Shown here one piece after another: positions 12,979 to 25,203 of a stretch of 64,000 nucleotides of DNA. Source of the stretch: Caenorhabditis remanei (Eukaryota > Nematoda > Chromadorea > Rhabditida > Rhabditidae); contig NC_071333.1 in assembly GCF_010183535.1 (NCBI RefSeq), forward strand, positions 992,001-1,056,000. The letters are read 5' to 3'. Each line of letters begins with the position of its first letter. Position 1 is the stretch's first letter. The translations under genes were made by a program, and so were the position numbers. Under the pieces are notes generated by a model. The model saw nothing but the letters and a program-made list of their open reading frames with translations. It had not been told where the DNA came from and ran no database searches.

Positions 12979-15900
12979 CTATTCAATTGAAGTGTTTGGC
13001 GGCTGCTCCCACATCTGTGTGACAGAAATGAGTTGAGTGAACACAAGTGACAATGGAGTTTTAAATGCAGTTTTGACTTTTTGTTGGCGTTGGCACGTGA
13101 GGATTTGTTTGAAAGCTCTTCTAAAATCTCGGGAGAAGCGGGAATAGATCAGGGGGTTGAGCATCGAGTTCAGATGGCCCGCCCATGTAACAATGGTGAA
13201 GATGGTCTCTTTGTTGGAGAAGCACTGAAAAACATGTATGATTTGTCACGATTGCGTGTTCCTGCACAACTTACACTTTCACAGAAAGCAGTTAATGGAG
13301 AAAACGCAAAGAATGGAGTCCAACACAAGATAAACGCTCCAACAACAATTGAGAGAGTTCGTGCAGCTCGTTGTTCATGTACATATCTCATCATTTGTCT
13401 TGATTTCTCTCGAACATTCAGTTTCCGACGAGTGGATAATGGGGATGTCATCACTATCTGGGAGGCGGATGACAGGGACATTCGGTCTGGCTGAAAAGTT
13501 TTCTAATGCGTTATTTATTCCAAAACCATCAAGAATTAATTACCTGTTCAACTTGTAATAATGTTGATGAACAATTGCTACCAATTGTAACATTCCGACC
13601 TCGGAAGTTCCGTTGTGACCGATTTGATTCACACGACTGATTGTTATCAGTGCCGCGAAGTAGAGGCTGCCTAACATTGTTGTTGTTCTTTTCCCCTCGA
13701 TCGTTTAAGGACTTGCAGGAGACCTGGAAATTCTAGAAATTATTATTTGATTTTTAACGTTTAGTAAATTTGAAATGTTTTTTAAAATTGCAAGTTTCAG
13801 GTTCAAATGGTAATCAGCTAAAATTTTTATAAAGTTCTGCTTTCCTGAAATACTCAGAGCACTTGTCAATAATCAAACATTTTAGAGATGACTATCAGTT
13901 ATTTAGTGCAAAAATCTGAAACCAAAAAATTTCAGAGAATTCAGATCCCGCTTTCCATTTGCGAACTCTAACTGCAAAAATCAAATAATCAAATACAAGT
14001 TATTACATTATTGAACTTGAGACATATGCGAAAATTTCTTTTCTGTTTTCTGATCATTGCTGGTTTCCATTTTTAAATTTGGGAGTAAAATAATATATTT
14101 ATCAATGAGTGAAATTTTTCAAAGCCAACTGTGAAATGTGAATAGAGCAACAATTGATTGCGAGGAAATCAGTGCAAGATCCATCTCCTATTAACAATGA
14201 TTATATTTATCAGTAAAAAATTTTTTCAATTTGTCAGTGAAATGAAAATTTCAATGACAATTTGTCAGTGAAATAAAATCTACAATGACAATTTGTCAGT
14301 GTAACAATATCTACAATGAAAATTTGTCAGTGTAATTCAAACCTACAATGACGATTTGTCAGTGTAACTCACAATCTACAGTGACGATTTGGCAGAGCAT
14401 AACTGCACTGACAAATAGGTTAACGGTAAATTTTATAATTGAACTTGTGATTTATGAACAAATTTTTTTCTGTTTCTTGATCATAGCTGGTTTTCAGTCT
14501 TAAATTTGGGAGGTCCTATTCACAGCGCTTGCGATGAGTCAGTGTCCCATCTAGCTGAATGCACAAAATGGCGACGCTAATATGGTTATTGGCCTTTCTG
14601 ATGATGGCATAACAGAAATAATGAGATTTACCCAAGATGGTTTCCGCTCTTCTCTGTTTTTGTAGAGTGTGTTTTAGTTTCAGCAGGTATCAAAAAATCA
14701 GTCTCAAAAAACTCCAGCGCAATTCAAAACCCTTTGTTTTCGTATTTTTTGTGCTTCGTTTTATGTTGTTCCATTCCAATTTATCTACCTGCTTCAACAG
14801 CAATCTGGTCGACTCTCTGGCATGAAGTCGACTATTCCGTAAACTCGAACTTGATTGCTTCCCTCTTCCAAAGTGAATTCGCAAAGTGGGTTCATTCTCG
14901 CTAGACAATATACTCTCTGTTTCCGTGTTTGACTTTTTCCCATTCCTCTTTTTTATCTGAAAACGAGAAACTAAAAATAAAAGTTAATTGTGCTCGCTTA
15001 CGCTAACTGTTTTGATGCCCATCCGCATTCCTTTTGAATGACGTGTTGCAATTATATAAACTTTTCCATATGCAAAAAGAATAAGGCAGAGTGGAATATA
15101 AAATGAGACCAGCGACGAGAAACTCACATACATTTTGCTATCGGTGAACAAGCATTGTGACTGAAAATTGAAAAAATAAAAATAGAGAAAATTGGTAAAT
15201 GAGTAAGGGACTGGATACACACAATTATGAACCAAACTATAAAACTGAAGTTTTTGGGAGAGTCTGTGGGATCACCCATAATGATTCCATTCCGAAAATT
15301 GTACTCTCCCGACAAATTATAAGTTTTATACCCTAGGCTTAAATGAAGACTATTGGTATTTGAGAGAAAAACTTCCTAAGAATTTCTGAACACTCAACAA
15401 ACCACCCCCTTAACCACGAACCTGGTCTTCATATAAATGTGGAGAGCTCGTCCGCCACCAGATGATTCCAGGGAACGATAAAATGGCTGATAGAATCCAA
15501 ACACTAAGAATAGCCATTAATATTCGTCTCTTGGAAACTTTATCTCGGTAACCAATCGGATCTTGGCCAGCCATGTACCTTAAAGTTCAACTTTAGTTCA
15601 ACGACATACGGAAAGAAAAAAGTGGATCGAATTTTGTGTAAACTGAATTTATTCAAGATGGGAACGCTTCACAACTGGGTTTTGCGGGTTATGCAAAAAA
15701 AACTAGAGATGAGTCATGTTGAAAAATAGAGAAATTTTTTTCGACAAAAAAACCAACCTGTCTAAACTAATAACACACAGATTCCATATGGACGCTGTGG
15801 AAGCAAGAATATCCATAGCATGAAAAACATCACACATTGCTAGGCCAAATAACCACGAATGGTTTGCCATCTCAAATAGTGAGTTCATTGGCATTACTAT

Positions 15901-16279
15901 CACACCGACAATGAGATCTGCTATTGCCAGTGAGATGATCAGATATCTGAAATATCGCTTAGAAGTTAGGGTTCCCAAATGTTAGTAATCTATTCTCAAC
16001 GACTTTCTACCGTATTTCCTCTCAAATCTAGTATACTTACCCAGTCGGATTCCTTAGATACTTTTTTGTGCAAACCGCAATTACGACTAGACAATTCCCG
16101 GCGATGGTAAGCAGACAAATTGAAAAAAGGACAACGGCCCAAACCGGATGTCTCCAGACGATTGTAGACGTCGGTGGGCTCTCAGTGGCCAGGAATGTTT
16201 CATTTGGAATATTTTCATTTACAAATCTGGTTTGTATGAACAAGCCTTCGGTGTCAAGTTCAGACCCGTAGGCTAACAT
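12979..16279 (-). CDS. Biogenic-amine GPCR, catecholamine type (dopamine/octopamine-like)
   Basis: Eight exons in consistent phase: 16279-16041, 15946-15758, 15578-15422, 15160-15002, 14956-14789, 13723-13544, 13490-13275, 13224-12979; 517 residues. Class A landmarks: GN in TM1 (N62), SLAIAD in TM2 (D90), C118 pairing with C198 in loop 2, D125 in TM3 (the amine-binding Asp3.32), DRY 142-144, CWTPFF in TM6 and NPLIY in TM7. TM5 carries S210, S211 and S214 in the spacing that binds catechol hydroxyls in dopamine and adrenergic receptors. An N-glycosylation site is at N26. Loop 3 is long (about 150 residues, Ser/Arg/Asn-rich) and the tail after TM7 short, a layout often linked to Gi/o coupling. 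Candidates are the nematode dop, octr, tyra or ser receptors; I cannot tell which. Coding may extend 5' of 16279, because the frame is open to an acceptor at 16292. Confidence 0.9.
14010..14513. repeat. Minisatellite copy A with flanking direct repeats (GPCR intron)
   Basis: Inside the fifth intron of the amine GPCR. The core (14228-14396) has about six copies of a 31-33 bp unit built around CAATGACAATTTGTCAGTG. It is preceded by a unique-looking segment (14108-14145) and ends with CAGAGCATAACTG. A roughly 80-bp segment before it (14010-14095) recurs after it (14437-14513), for example GATCAT(T/A)GCTGG and TTAAATTTGGGAG. A second copy of the core and its inner flanks lies at 16888-17190. Confidence 0.85.
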
Positions 16280-16291
16280 TTTTGTTGGCCG

Positions 16292-19200
16292 CTGGAAAAT
16301 AGTAAGGGTTTTCAAAATTGGGGATGGAAAACATGCAAGAATTTAAAAGAACAAAAGTTTCAAGATCTGAGAATGAAAGAAAAGAACAAGAAGAAATCTA
16401 CTGGGGGAATAAAAGAATAAAAGTCAAAATCAGAAGAACATCACTTGATCATTGAAAAAAGTGAACAAGAGAAATACGATGATTCTAACAAGCGAAAGGT
16501 TTTTTTTCCATGACGAAGTGAATTTGAGATGAGCTTTTCTTTAGTCTTCGAATCTTTCCTTTTTTCAGTTACGAACAGAAAAGAAGATGCGCGTTTTCGT
16601 CGTTTTTTGTGCGTGAAACGACAAGCAAAATTTGGTGGTTGCCTCATTTTTCGGCATATTTTTAGCAAACAGCCAAATTTGATTTGACCGGTTTATCCAA
16701 TTGTGAACTTTTGAAGTCAACGAAGTTCAAACAGAGAGAAGAGAAAAAAACGGAAAAATAAGGGAAGATAAAAATGGGGGCGACAGCTGGAAGAGAGAAA
16801 TGTGAGAAAACTACGGAGGGAGGATTTTAGATCAGAAATCTGAAATGGAAACTTTTCAGCTGAATAGTGAAAAAAGAGTAATTGAGAGAGGAAGTGAAAT
16901 TTTTCAAAGCCAACTGTGAAATGTGAGTTTTATCAGTAAAAAATCATTTCAGTTTGTCAGTTAAATAAAATTTACAATGACAATTCGTCAGTGGAATAAA
17001 ATCTACAATGACAATTTGTCAGTGTAAGTCAAACCTACAATGACGATTTGTCAGTGTAACTCACAATCTACAGTGACGATTTGTCAGTGTAACTCAAAAT
17101 CTACAGTGACAATTTGTCAGTGTAACTCAAAATCTACAGTGACGATTTATCAGAGCATAACTGAATTGACAAATAAGTTGACGGTCAAAGTTCAGAATGT
17201 TGAGTGGGTTTCGAACAAAAGAAAGAAAGCAACGTAGACAGAAAATTAACTGAATAGGAAGTCACAACTCTAATAGAAATAACCTTTTTTGTGTATGTGT
17301 GTGTCTCTAGAACAATTCCATTCCGTTTTTTTTTCTTCGCTCGCCCCCGAAGGCAAGGATTTTGTTGGGAGGAGATGTAATCAAAGCGAAGAGTGGGCGG
17401 AGTTTCTTGTGAAAAAAGACAAAAAAAGAAGGGGCATGATTTACCCAGATGGTTGTTTAGAGCCCCAATAGGATAACGAAATGACTAAAGAAAAGGAAAA
17501 AAGGAAAAAGAAAAAACACATACATACAAACACACACCCATACATCCGACGGTTGGAACCCACAAAAATGAGTTAGGCTGTAATTTCTTTTTTCCATGAA
17601 CAAAAAATATGAACATTGGATCCAGACACAGATGACATATATTTCCGGTTTGGAAGATATCGAGGGTCCCCTATTAAGACTGATACATTTTCTGAATAAT
17701 ACTATAAATACATAAATAGAAAAACATGAATGAAACGAAAAGAGGGCTGACAATGTTTTTGTTGGTAGAAAAACAGTAAAAACAAATAGAGAATAGATTC
17801 TGGTCAAATTTCTATTCTATTAATTGTCAGAAATCCTCACCTGACTTTTTGAAAAGCTTATTCATACACTCACACCACCCCAATTCATCTATCATAATCC
17901 TGTTCCGGACAAGAAAATCAGATCAGGAAGATTAAAAATTGATATTTAGAGAAAATCTTTAATAACTTTTTGCTCATACGTTTTTGCTGGATTTTGCTGG
18001 ATTTGAATAACTAGTCAAAGTTCGAAAATTTCCTTTCGAAGGATTTGGAAGTGAAGAAAACTGGGACAGGTACCAGACGCTTCACATAAAGAGCTTGGTC
18101 ACTGAACCCTCCAATTTGAACCACGAACCAAGCCAATTTTTCCGAAAGACGCAAATCCAAGCCTGATCCCAAGCTCCACCCCGCCTCTATACTATACGAA
18201 TTTAATTCGAAACCTGAATAGGTTTGTCGTAAAACATGGAAAAAGGAGATAAAAATTTAATAACTATGTATTCTAAATCCCAAAATGCAAATGCTCGTAA
18301 ATCCGTGGGAAGTCAAAAAGGTTAGTCGACAATTATGGGTCGGATGAGGAATTGAGAAAAAAAAAGAAAATGGATTGGGTTTGATTTTTTATCGGATTTA
18401 AATCTAAGAGATTCAAATCTATCATGGGCTCATTAATCTTGTGCACGAAAAATAGAAAAGATCGCCTGACATCTTTTATTTCAACATTGGAAACATTGCA
18501 TTGTTTTTAGTTCATTTTTTATGTTTAGAAAGTTTAAATTGGGAATTATTAGCTGTTCTTCTCAGAGTAAATTGGCAACAGTTTAGAGCTGTCTGGTCAC
18601 CGAACAACATTTTTTCAGAGAATTCCCTATTTTAAAATTGAGAGGACGAACTATTCTGAAAGAACAAATTTTTGAGTTTTAAACTTTCAAAACCAGTTGT
18701 TTGTCTTTTTGGGCGTTACTTTTTTCTCTGTCTATTAGCGAAGTGAATGTTTTACGGGCTAGAAAAGGAGGAAGTTTGAAAAAGTTGAAGGAAGAGTTTT
18801 TTTGAGTGATGGATATGGATATTTACGTGACTGGGTAACTTTGCTTTTTTCCAATTTTTGACAAATAGACATAATTTTCAAACTTTTTCAAAATTGTTCT
18901 TTGCAATGTTTCGAACACTTATGACTCTCGTGCAGAAACTTTATTTTACTTTTGATAACTGGGAAAGAACACCATGTCAGAAAAAAGAAGGTCGTAGAAA
19001 GAAAAAAAAAACTGATGTGTATGAAAAAAGTGAAATTTAACGCTCATTAGGATGAGTTGAGTTGGAAATTGGATCCTTGAGAGAAGTGTCTCGGCTTTTT
19101 TTACACACGCCTTACATGGGAAAACAGAATGGACGTAGATTTAAGGAAGGAAGAAGGCGGAAGGACGATTGAGTGAAATCGAATTTCAGAACATTCTCGT

Positions 19201-22200
19201 TTAGAAAGAGAAACTTCCTTGAACGGATCAATTTGGAAAAAGTAGCAGACTTTGAATTTGAATTCAAAAATAAAAAAGTGATCTTAGCAGATTTAAAACC
19301 TAATTGTGCCCAAAAATTAGTTAGTACCTATTTATAAAGGTTCCAAAACTGTTGTTCCATGAAACTTTATTTCTCCTCTTCATTCATGATCGCAAAAAGT
19401 GACTAACAGAACGAATTCATAAATAATGAGCGTGAAAATAAATTCATAGATGTGGAGAGGAGAGGAAAAGCGAGTTGTCTGAGAAGAGGTTTTGAGGGAT
19501 TGGGTAAATGGGTGTTCCAAACTTGATATAGATCTCTTTTCGAGTTTTTGGAATACCGGAGATCATAGAGTTGGATTCCGGAAGTTTTGATGATGATTGC
19601 CTATACGTGACACTGATTCATGATAAATCAATACATTATGTACGCTGTGATTGATTTTTCAGAACAAGCCACATTTTTGTTATAACGATGTGCCATTTTT
19701 TCAAAATCCGTGGAAAGAACGGTTACGTGTAAAAACATTGGAATAACATTCTAATTTGCTCAAAGTCCAGAGCTGTCAGAAACAAAAACGGATTTTTTGT
19801 TATGTCGAGACAGGGGGAAGATTTAAAGGTAGCCATTTTTTTGACCGCAAAGGACAATAAATAAGTAGTTTCTTTTTCAGAAATTCTTAATCTTTTTTAT
19901 AAATGTTTCCGTAACACAGTACATACAAAAAAATAAATCACGCAGCGCCCTTCTGTCCGCTATGATCAAAAGCTTACAATGCTACACGTTGCGAGAAAAC
20001 TTCCATGCCCTTGAACCTACTTAGTCAGTACATACGGTCACTGACCACTGCCCAAAAAGTCTAGTATGAAAATCGTCCAGACTAGAGAGAGAAAGAGAAG
20101 AAATTGAGAAAGAAGGTGGCAAAAAACCAACAAGAGAGCAATTAATGTAAAGTAGTGGTCCCCACATCCATTGGTCCCTCTTCTCTCTTAATGCATACCA
20201 ACATACTTGACTCAATGGTGCGTAAACTTTTCAAAAGCTCCATTTAATGCGTTATCAAGCACAAAAAACCCTAGGCCTGAAGAAAAAAATGGGAAAACCT
20301 TTTTTCTGTTGTCTTCGGCGTAAAGTATGCATGAAAAGTTTAGTGTGCGGGGGCAAGTGAATGGTCTTTGATAGTTGGGGTCTAAAAATTCGGAAAAAGA
20401 ATGTCGGAAAATGTTTCAGGTGATTCACATCATCGAATATAAAACATATGAGGTACTTTACTGAAATGGGGGTTGAAAAACGAGAGCCCCCCATCTTCAA
20501 TTTTTTTCAGTCGATGTAATGTGCCAATGTTTTTTGTGGGAGAACATGAAAAAAACAAGGAACAAAACAAGTGATATGGGATGGGGGAAGGAAGGCTTCA
20601 TGACCCATTAGACAAATGGCTTATCTTCCAGAGTGTCTGCCGTTTTGAACTTTTTGAAATTCTGTTTAGTGCTTTTTCAATCACTGTTATCTTTTTATTT
20701 TCTGAAAAATTGTTGATTGTCAAGACATGGTCCGCTGGGTTCAGATATTTCAGTTCAGGGCAAAACAAGTATTTTCAGGTCCTACACGTATTTTTCTAAA
20801 AAGATTCGGGTTATTTTGCTATCAGGCTTTATGTGATTTTCACTTTTAGGAAGTAGGTCCTCACAGTATTATTCGTATCATTATTATTTGAACTGAAATC
20901 GTTTTTTTTTGGCAGAAAAAAAAGCAGATCATGTAAAATTCTAGCCACGTTATTGGAACTGGCTGTTTTTTCAAAAAGTAGAATCACCCGCAGAAACCGT
21001 TTCAGTTTTGAAGTGTCTTACTTCGTTTTGAAAATTTTGAATGATTTACGGCAGTATGACGTGACACACTAACATCTACTTTTTTCATTGTTAAACTGAC
21101 CTACTTACTGCTCATTTAATCTCAAAAAACCTTTTTTTCAACAAACTGACGTTTCAGATTGAAAAACGAGAAAAAATCAAAAAGTATTTTTTTGAGAAAG
21201 TGGGGGAAGGTTCTCTTCTCTAAAACTAAAACATCTGGACGCATCGGAAAGCGTTCACACTTACGCATAAATTGATTTGATATAATTCAAATCTAAGACA
21301 CAATTCGAGAGTGCTTCTGTCTGAACGAAGTCAATTACTACAAAAAACAAAGAAAAGAAAAATTATAGTATGAAAAATACAAATCAAAAGTATAAAATGT
21401 TTGCACTGGCCATAAGGTGACTACAATTGGAAGTGTTTTCATAATCGAGAAGTCCTAGGGAAATCTTAGAATGTTCTAACGACAAAGAAGTCGTAGCGAG
21501 AAAATAGCGAGCGAATGAGTCGGTGCCCCCTCCAATCTATCTCTCACTCTTTTTGTTCCGAAGCCTGTTATTCATAACTAACTGAGCATAATACATGGAA
21601 GAAGTCAATTATGATACACAAAAAGTTCTTTCTTCTTGATCATTGTCGATTTTTGACTTCTTTGGCAGATGACACATTTTATCACGGTGACGTTTTTTAG
21701 AAAGTGTCATACTGTACTTTGTTTGGTTTTTTGGTTCTCAAGAAAATCTGAGCTTATGAAACTATTCAACTGTGAAAAAACAATGAGTCGACTAGTTATA
21801 GTTCGAATATGACATCAAAAAGTTTTATTGCTTTGAAATACTTACTAATAAATATTTCATAAGAAACAAAAATAATAATTCCCGCAAAGGCCATCAACTA
21901 AACAGTTTCTGAGAAACATTATGTAGCAAGTGAATAAGGAACAAGACTCTGGGAAAAGATTAGTGGATGATTAAAAAGTATTTTGTTGGTCTACTCTCCA
22001 GCGAAGAGCAATATGTTTTCATCCTCGGTTTATTTCCGTACTTGTTGTGTGGCAACTCTGACGTTTTCATAAATTTTAATGATTTAGAAAAATATTTTCC
22101 AGGGATAGTGAGAAGGACACTGTACTCTTGATGTTTGAGAGAACTGGCACTAGTCGGTATTAAATATTTTATTTTTCGCTTTTTAAGAAGGAGTCACTAA

Positions 22201-23522
22201 GAATATTATATTTTCTGAATTCGAAAACAAGAATTTTTGAAAATAATCAACAAAACTTTGCAAACACACCTACTCCAAAACTCCTTCAAATTCATCCTGA
22301 TCTGAATCATAATTGCCATTGTCGAGTGAGGGAGAGACAATTACCCAAATCTTATTGAGTACTAGAAAATTGAATACTAGAAAAATTTTGCAACGGGAAA
22401 ACTCTTTTTCCAGCCTAATGAACCTTGAGAGATTCTAACAAAACCCAAATGGATTGTCTAAAGGTTGACGTGATTTTTCTTTGTTTCCAAAAAATATATT
22501 GTTCTGCATGGTTGATTTGATTTTTTCATCTACATAAAGAAACTTTCCTTAGAGTAAGAAATGGATGTATGGAGGAAAATAGAGGGAAGAAAGAAAATGG
22601 AGAACTCACGTCAGGTACAGTTGAGGTCGGTTAAGAGATTGAGTTTTATGGCTAGTAATAACTCTAGGGATTTTAAACGCAATAGGTCAAATTTGAAAAA
22701 GTAATGGAAAGAGAAAAAACATAAAGTATGATTTGTCCCACTTTCTGACTTTAAAATCTACTGCTTCATATTTCAAGATTAAATATTCAAGGTCTAGTGA
22801 GAAAAACACCATTAACATAAGTCAAGTTCACCAATTATTGTGTTATTAAATGTTACCTTATATCAAAAAAGAAATTCAATTACCATTGTTGATATCTGAG
22901 TTGTTTTCCTAAAATCAAATCAAGTCTGGACCTATGTCAGATCATAACTCTAAGCCACTCAAAAGAAGACCAGTAAAAGCGGAAAGATATTTGAGAAAGG
23001 AAAAACTGACTCATTTTAGTGAGAAATGAAATGAAAGAACACGCTAGTTTTATGCCAACTGCAAACAAAGCCGTCATATTCAGAGAGTTGCCGGACATAA
23101 CTTTTTCATGCACTCAACTGGATTAAGTTACTTTCTCTTCCTTACTGGTCTTTCTGGACACAGAACAAAAACGAAAAAAGAGCAAGAACGAATAAATGAA
23201 AAACTTTCAAATAATGATTTCACATCGCTGCTTGACTCAGTTTTTTTTTCCTTCAGACCATGAAAAACTAAAGGTTTGCCTAAAAGGAGGAACAAAAGTC
23301 TGGGAACCAGAACGTTTTGATAGATATGTTTTTACCCTGCAAACTACTCCCAAGGGTCGGATTACAATGGTATAGGCCCGCTAATTTAAGCGGGAAGGCT
23401 TTTATTCCGCGTTCCTGAATTATGGAAAAGCATGACAAATTTTTATTACATGTTTTTTCAAAAATCTCGTTTTTATTTTTATTGCAGGTGATTTATTTAA
23501 GACAGACATCACATAAAAAAGT
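16292..23522. other. Gene-poor region upstream of the amine GPCR
   Basis: About 7.2 kb with no supported exon. Besides minisatellite copy B it holds many poly-A/T runs. A small hairpin lies at 23377-23394 (CCCGCT, six-base loop, AGCGGG). The stretch should contain the promoter of the amine GPCR and possibly non-coding 5' exons. Confidence 0.45.
16888..17190. repeat. Minisatellite copy B (upstream of the amine GPCR)
   Basis: About seven copies of a 31-33 bp unit around TCTACAGTGACGATTTGTCA (16955-17155). The left flank (GTGAAATTTTTCAAAGCCAA, 16893 onward) and the right flank (CAGAGCATAACTG, then TTGACAAATA) match copy A at 14108-14430 in order and orientation. The late units are exactly 33 bp, which keeps a spurious frame open on the plus strand. 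Confidence 0.88.
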
Positions 23523-25011
23523 TCATTCTCGACGGAAGTAAGAAAATAACGGGATTCTGGGTATCCAGCAGTAGCCATTCACCTGTGGCTGCTCTTCAGT
23601 CCGACTCGTCAAGATTGTGGAAGCATATACCTAAAATTTATAACTTCGTAATAAAAAAAATGAAGTAAAACTTACAGGTTGATCAATCAGAACATCTTCT
23701 TCATCTGTTGAAAATCGTTTCTCAAATACTGCTTCCAGAATGTCTTGTAAAATTATCTCCACATTTACACCAGATTTAGAACTGTAATAAATATAGTCAT
23801 AAATTAAAGTTCATAATTTGATGTGTGGACTTTGACCTGATTAAAAGATAACCAATTATCTTATCAGTGGTCAGTTCTGCTCAAAACCAACATTAGAACT
23901 TTTGGAAGACAAACTTAGTGTGCAAACTAAATTTATGATCACTGTAGGATTTTGAAACAAACAACTATTGACCTAATAACTATTTCTTCATTTTTTCAAA
24001 CTTTCATCCTTCTGAAAATCCACCCACCTTGTCTCAAAACACGAAAACCCTTGGCTTTCTGCAAATGTGTCGACATCATGCCAGTCAACTGTCATTTCTT
24101 TTACATCTGCTTTCGAGCCGACAATGGTTATGCTTGCATGCGGGGGTATCTGAAAATATATGAATAAGAACATTTGTCAGCTTTTGGAAACTTGGGAAAC
24201 ATATGTATGAATCATATGCTTTGATATTTCCAGGATAGGACAGGTGTTCGATAGAAGACTTCCTTAAAAATCTTGAATGGGATCTCAAAATCTTAAATGG
24301 GAATGAAAAATTCACCATGACAAGGTATTTATGCTCGTTACACGATTCTGTACACATTTTACAAGGCGTTGTATTCTAATTGCCAGCCGTAATTATAAAC
24401 GGTCCACATGGCTTTTGTTCTAACTGCCAGCTACTGGTCAATAACGGCTGCCTACAGATGTTTGAGAGACTGTCTATTGACAGATGGGAAATGATGTCAT
24501 GCAAGACACACTAGCCGTTTTTATTTATGTTCCCCACAAAAATCACCTTTCTCTGAACACTCAACAGGTTTTCTTTGATCAAGTTGAAGGATTGAGAATC
24601 ATCTGTTGCATAAAACATGATCATAGCGTCGACATCTCGCATTTCTTGCTGGAAAGAGGGTTGGAAACTGGACGAAAACTATCACACTTACCTGTTTCAT
24701 GCCGTGGGTGTCATTGGAGAACTGTTCCAAGTCTGAAAACAAATAAATTACTTATGTTTCCTTTTTAGTATAGTAAATTTACCTCTCTCCACAAGTTCCA
24801 CTGTTAAGGTTTGTCCAAAGATTGTTTTAGACACGACGCGGTACAATTTTTCCTTCGATTTCTCTTCATTGAATCGTCCAAATTCTAGTCTTTCAATGAA
24901 CGCAGATTTTCCAACCTCTTTTGCACCAACAATGATAACTTTACATCTTCGTGCAGGCTCCTGGATTTTATTTTCTTCATAAGGAATATTTGGAAGGGTA
25001 ATGAAATACAT
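23523..25011 (-). CDS. Atypical Ras/Rab-like small GTPase, probable pseudo-GTPase
   Basis: Exons 25011-24783, 24732-24692, 24648-24547, 24149-24028, 23781-23676, 23630-23523; 235 residues, phases consistent. The P-loop GAKEVGKS (29-36) is good. The G5 motif ETSSKSGVNVE (163-173) matches the Rab/Ras ETSAK class well. G4 is SKAD (136-139) instead of NKxD. Switch II is degraded: where Ras has DTAGQEQFS this protein has VERDLEQFS (74-82), so the Asp, Gly and catalytic Gln of G3 are replaced, with Leu at the Gln position. The C terminus ends FRRE with no prenylation cysteine. It may bind nucleotide without normal hydrolysis, or act as a scaffold; this is inference. The start uses the first ATG of exon 1; the frame stays open about 40 nt further upstream without another ATG. 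The palindrome at 25204 begins only 193 bp upstream. Confidence 0.85.
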
Positions 25012-25203
25012 AGTTAGATGGAAGAAACTAGGTAGAGTGAGCAGAGCTAACAACGTTTTTCCAAATGTTGACTTTTAGATTTTGAAGTATCATGTTTATG
25101 TGTTAGGAAAGGCGTGTGTGTTAGTTTTTGTTAGTTCACCAACAAACACAACGAAAAACAAGATAAGAACGTAAGTGAAATAACATCATTAAAATCACAT
25201 CTC

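Noticed and set aside
17040..17237. 65-codon frame with repeated Cys-Gln-Cys text
   Set aside because: Created by the 33-bp minisatellite (11 codons per unit).
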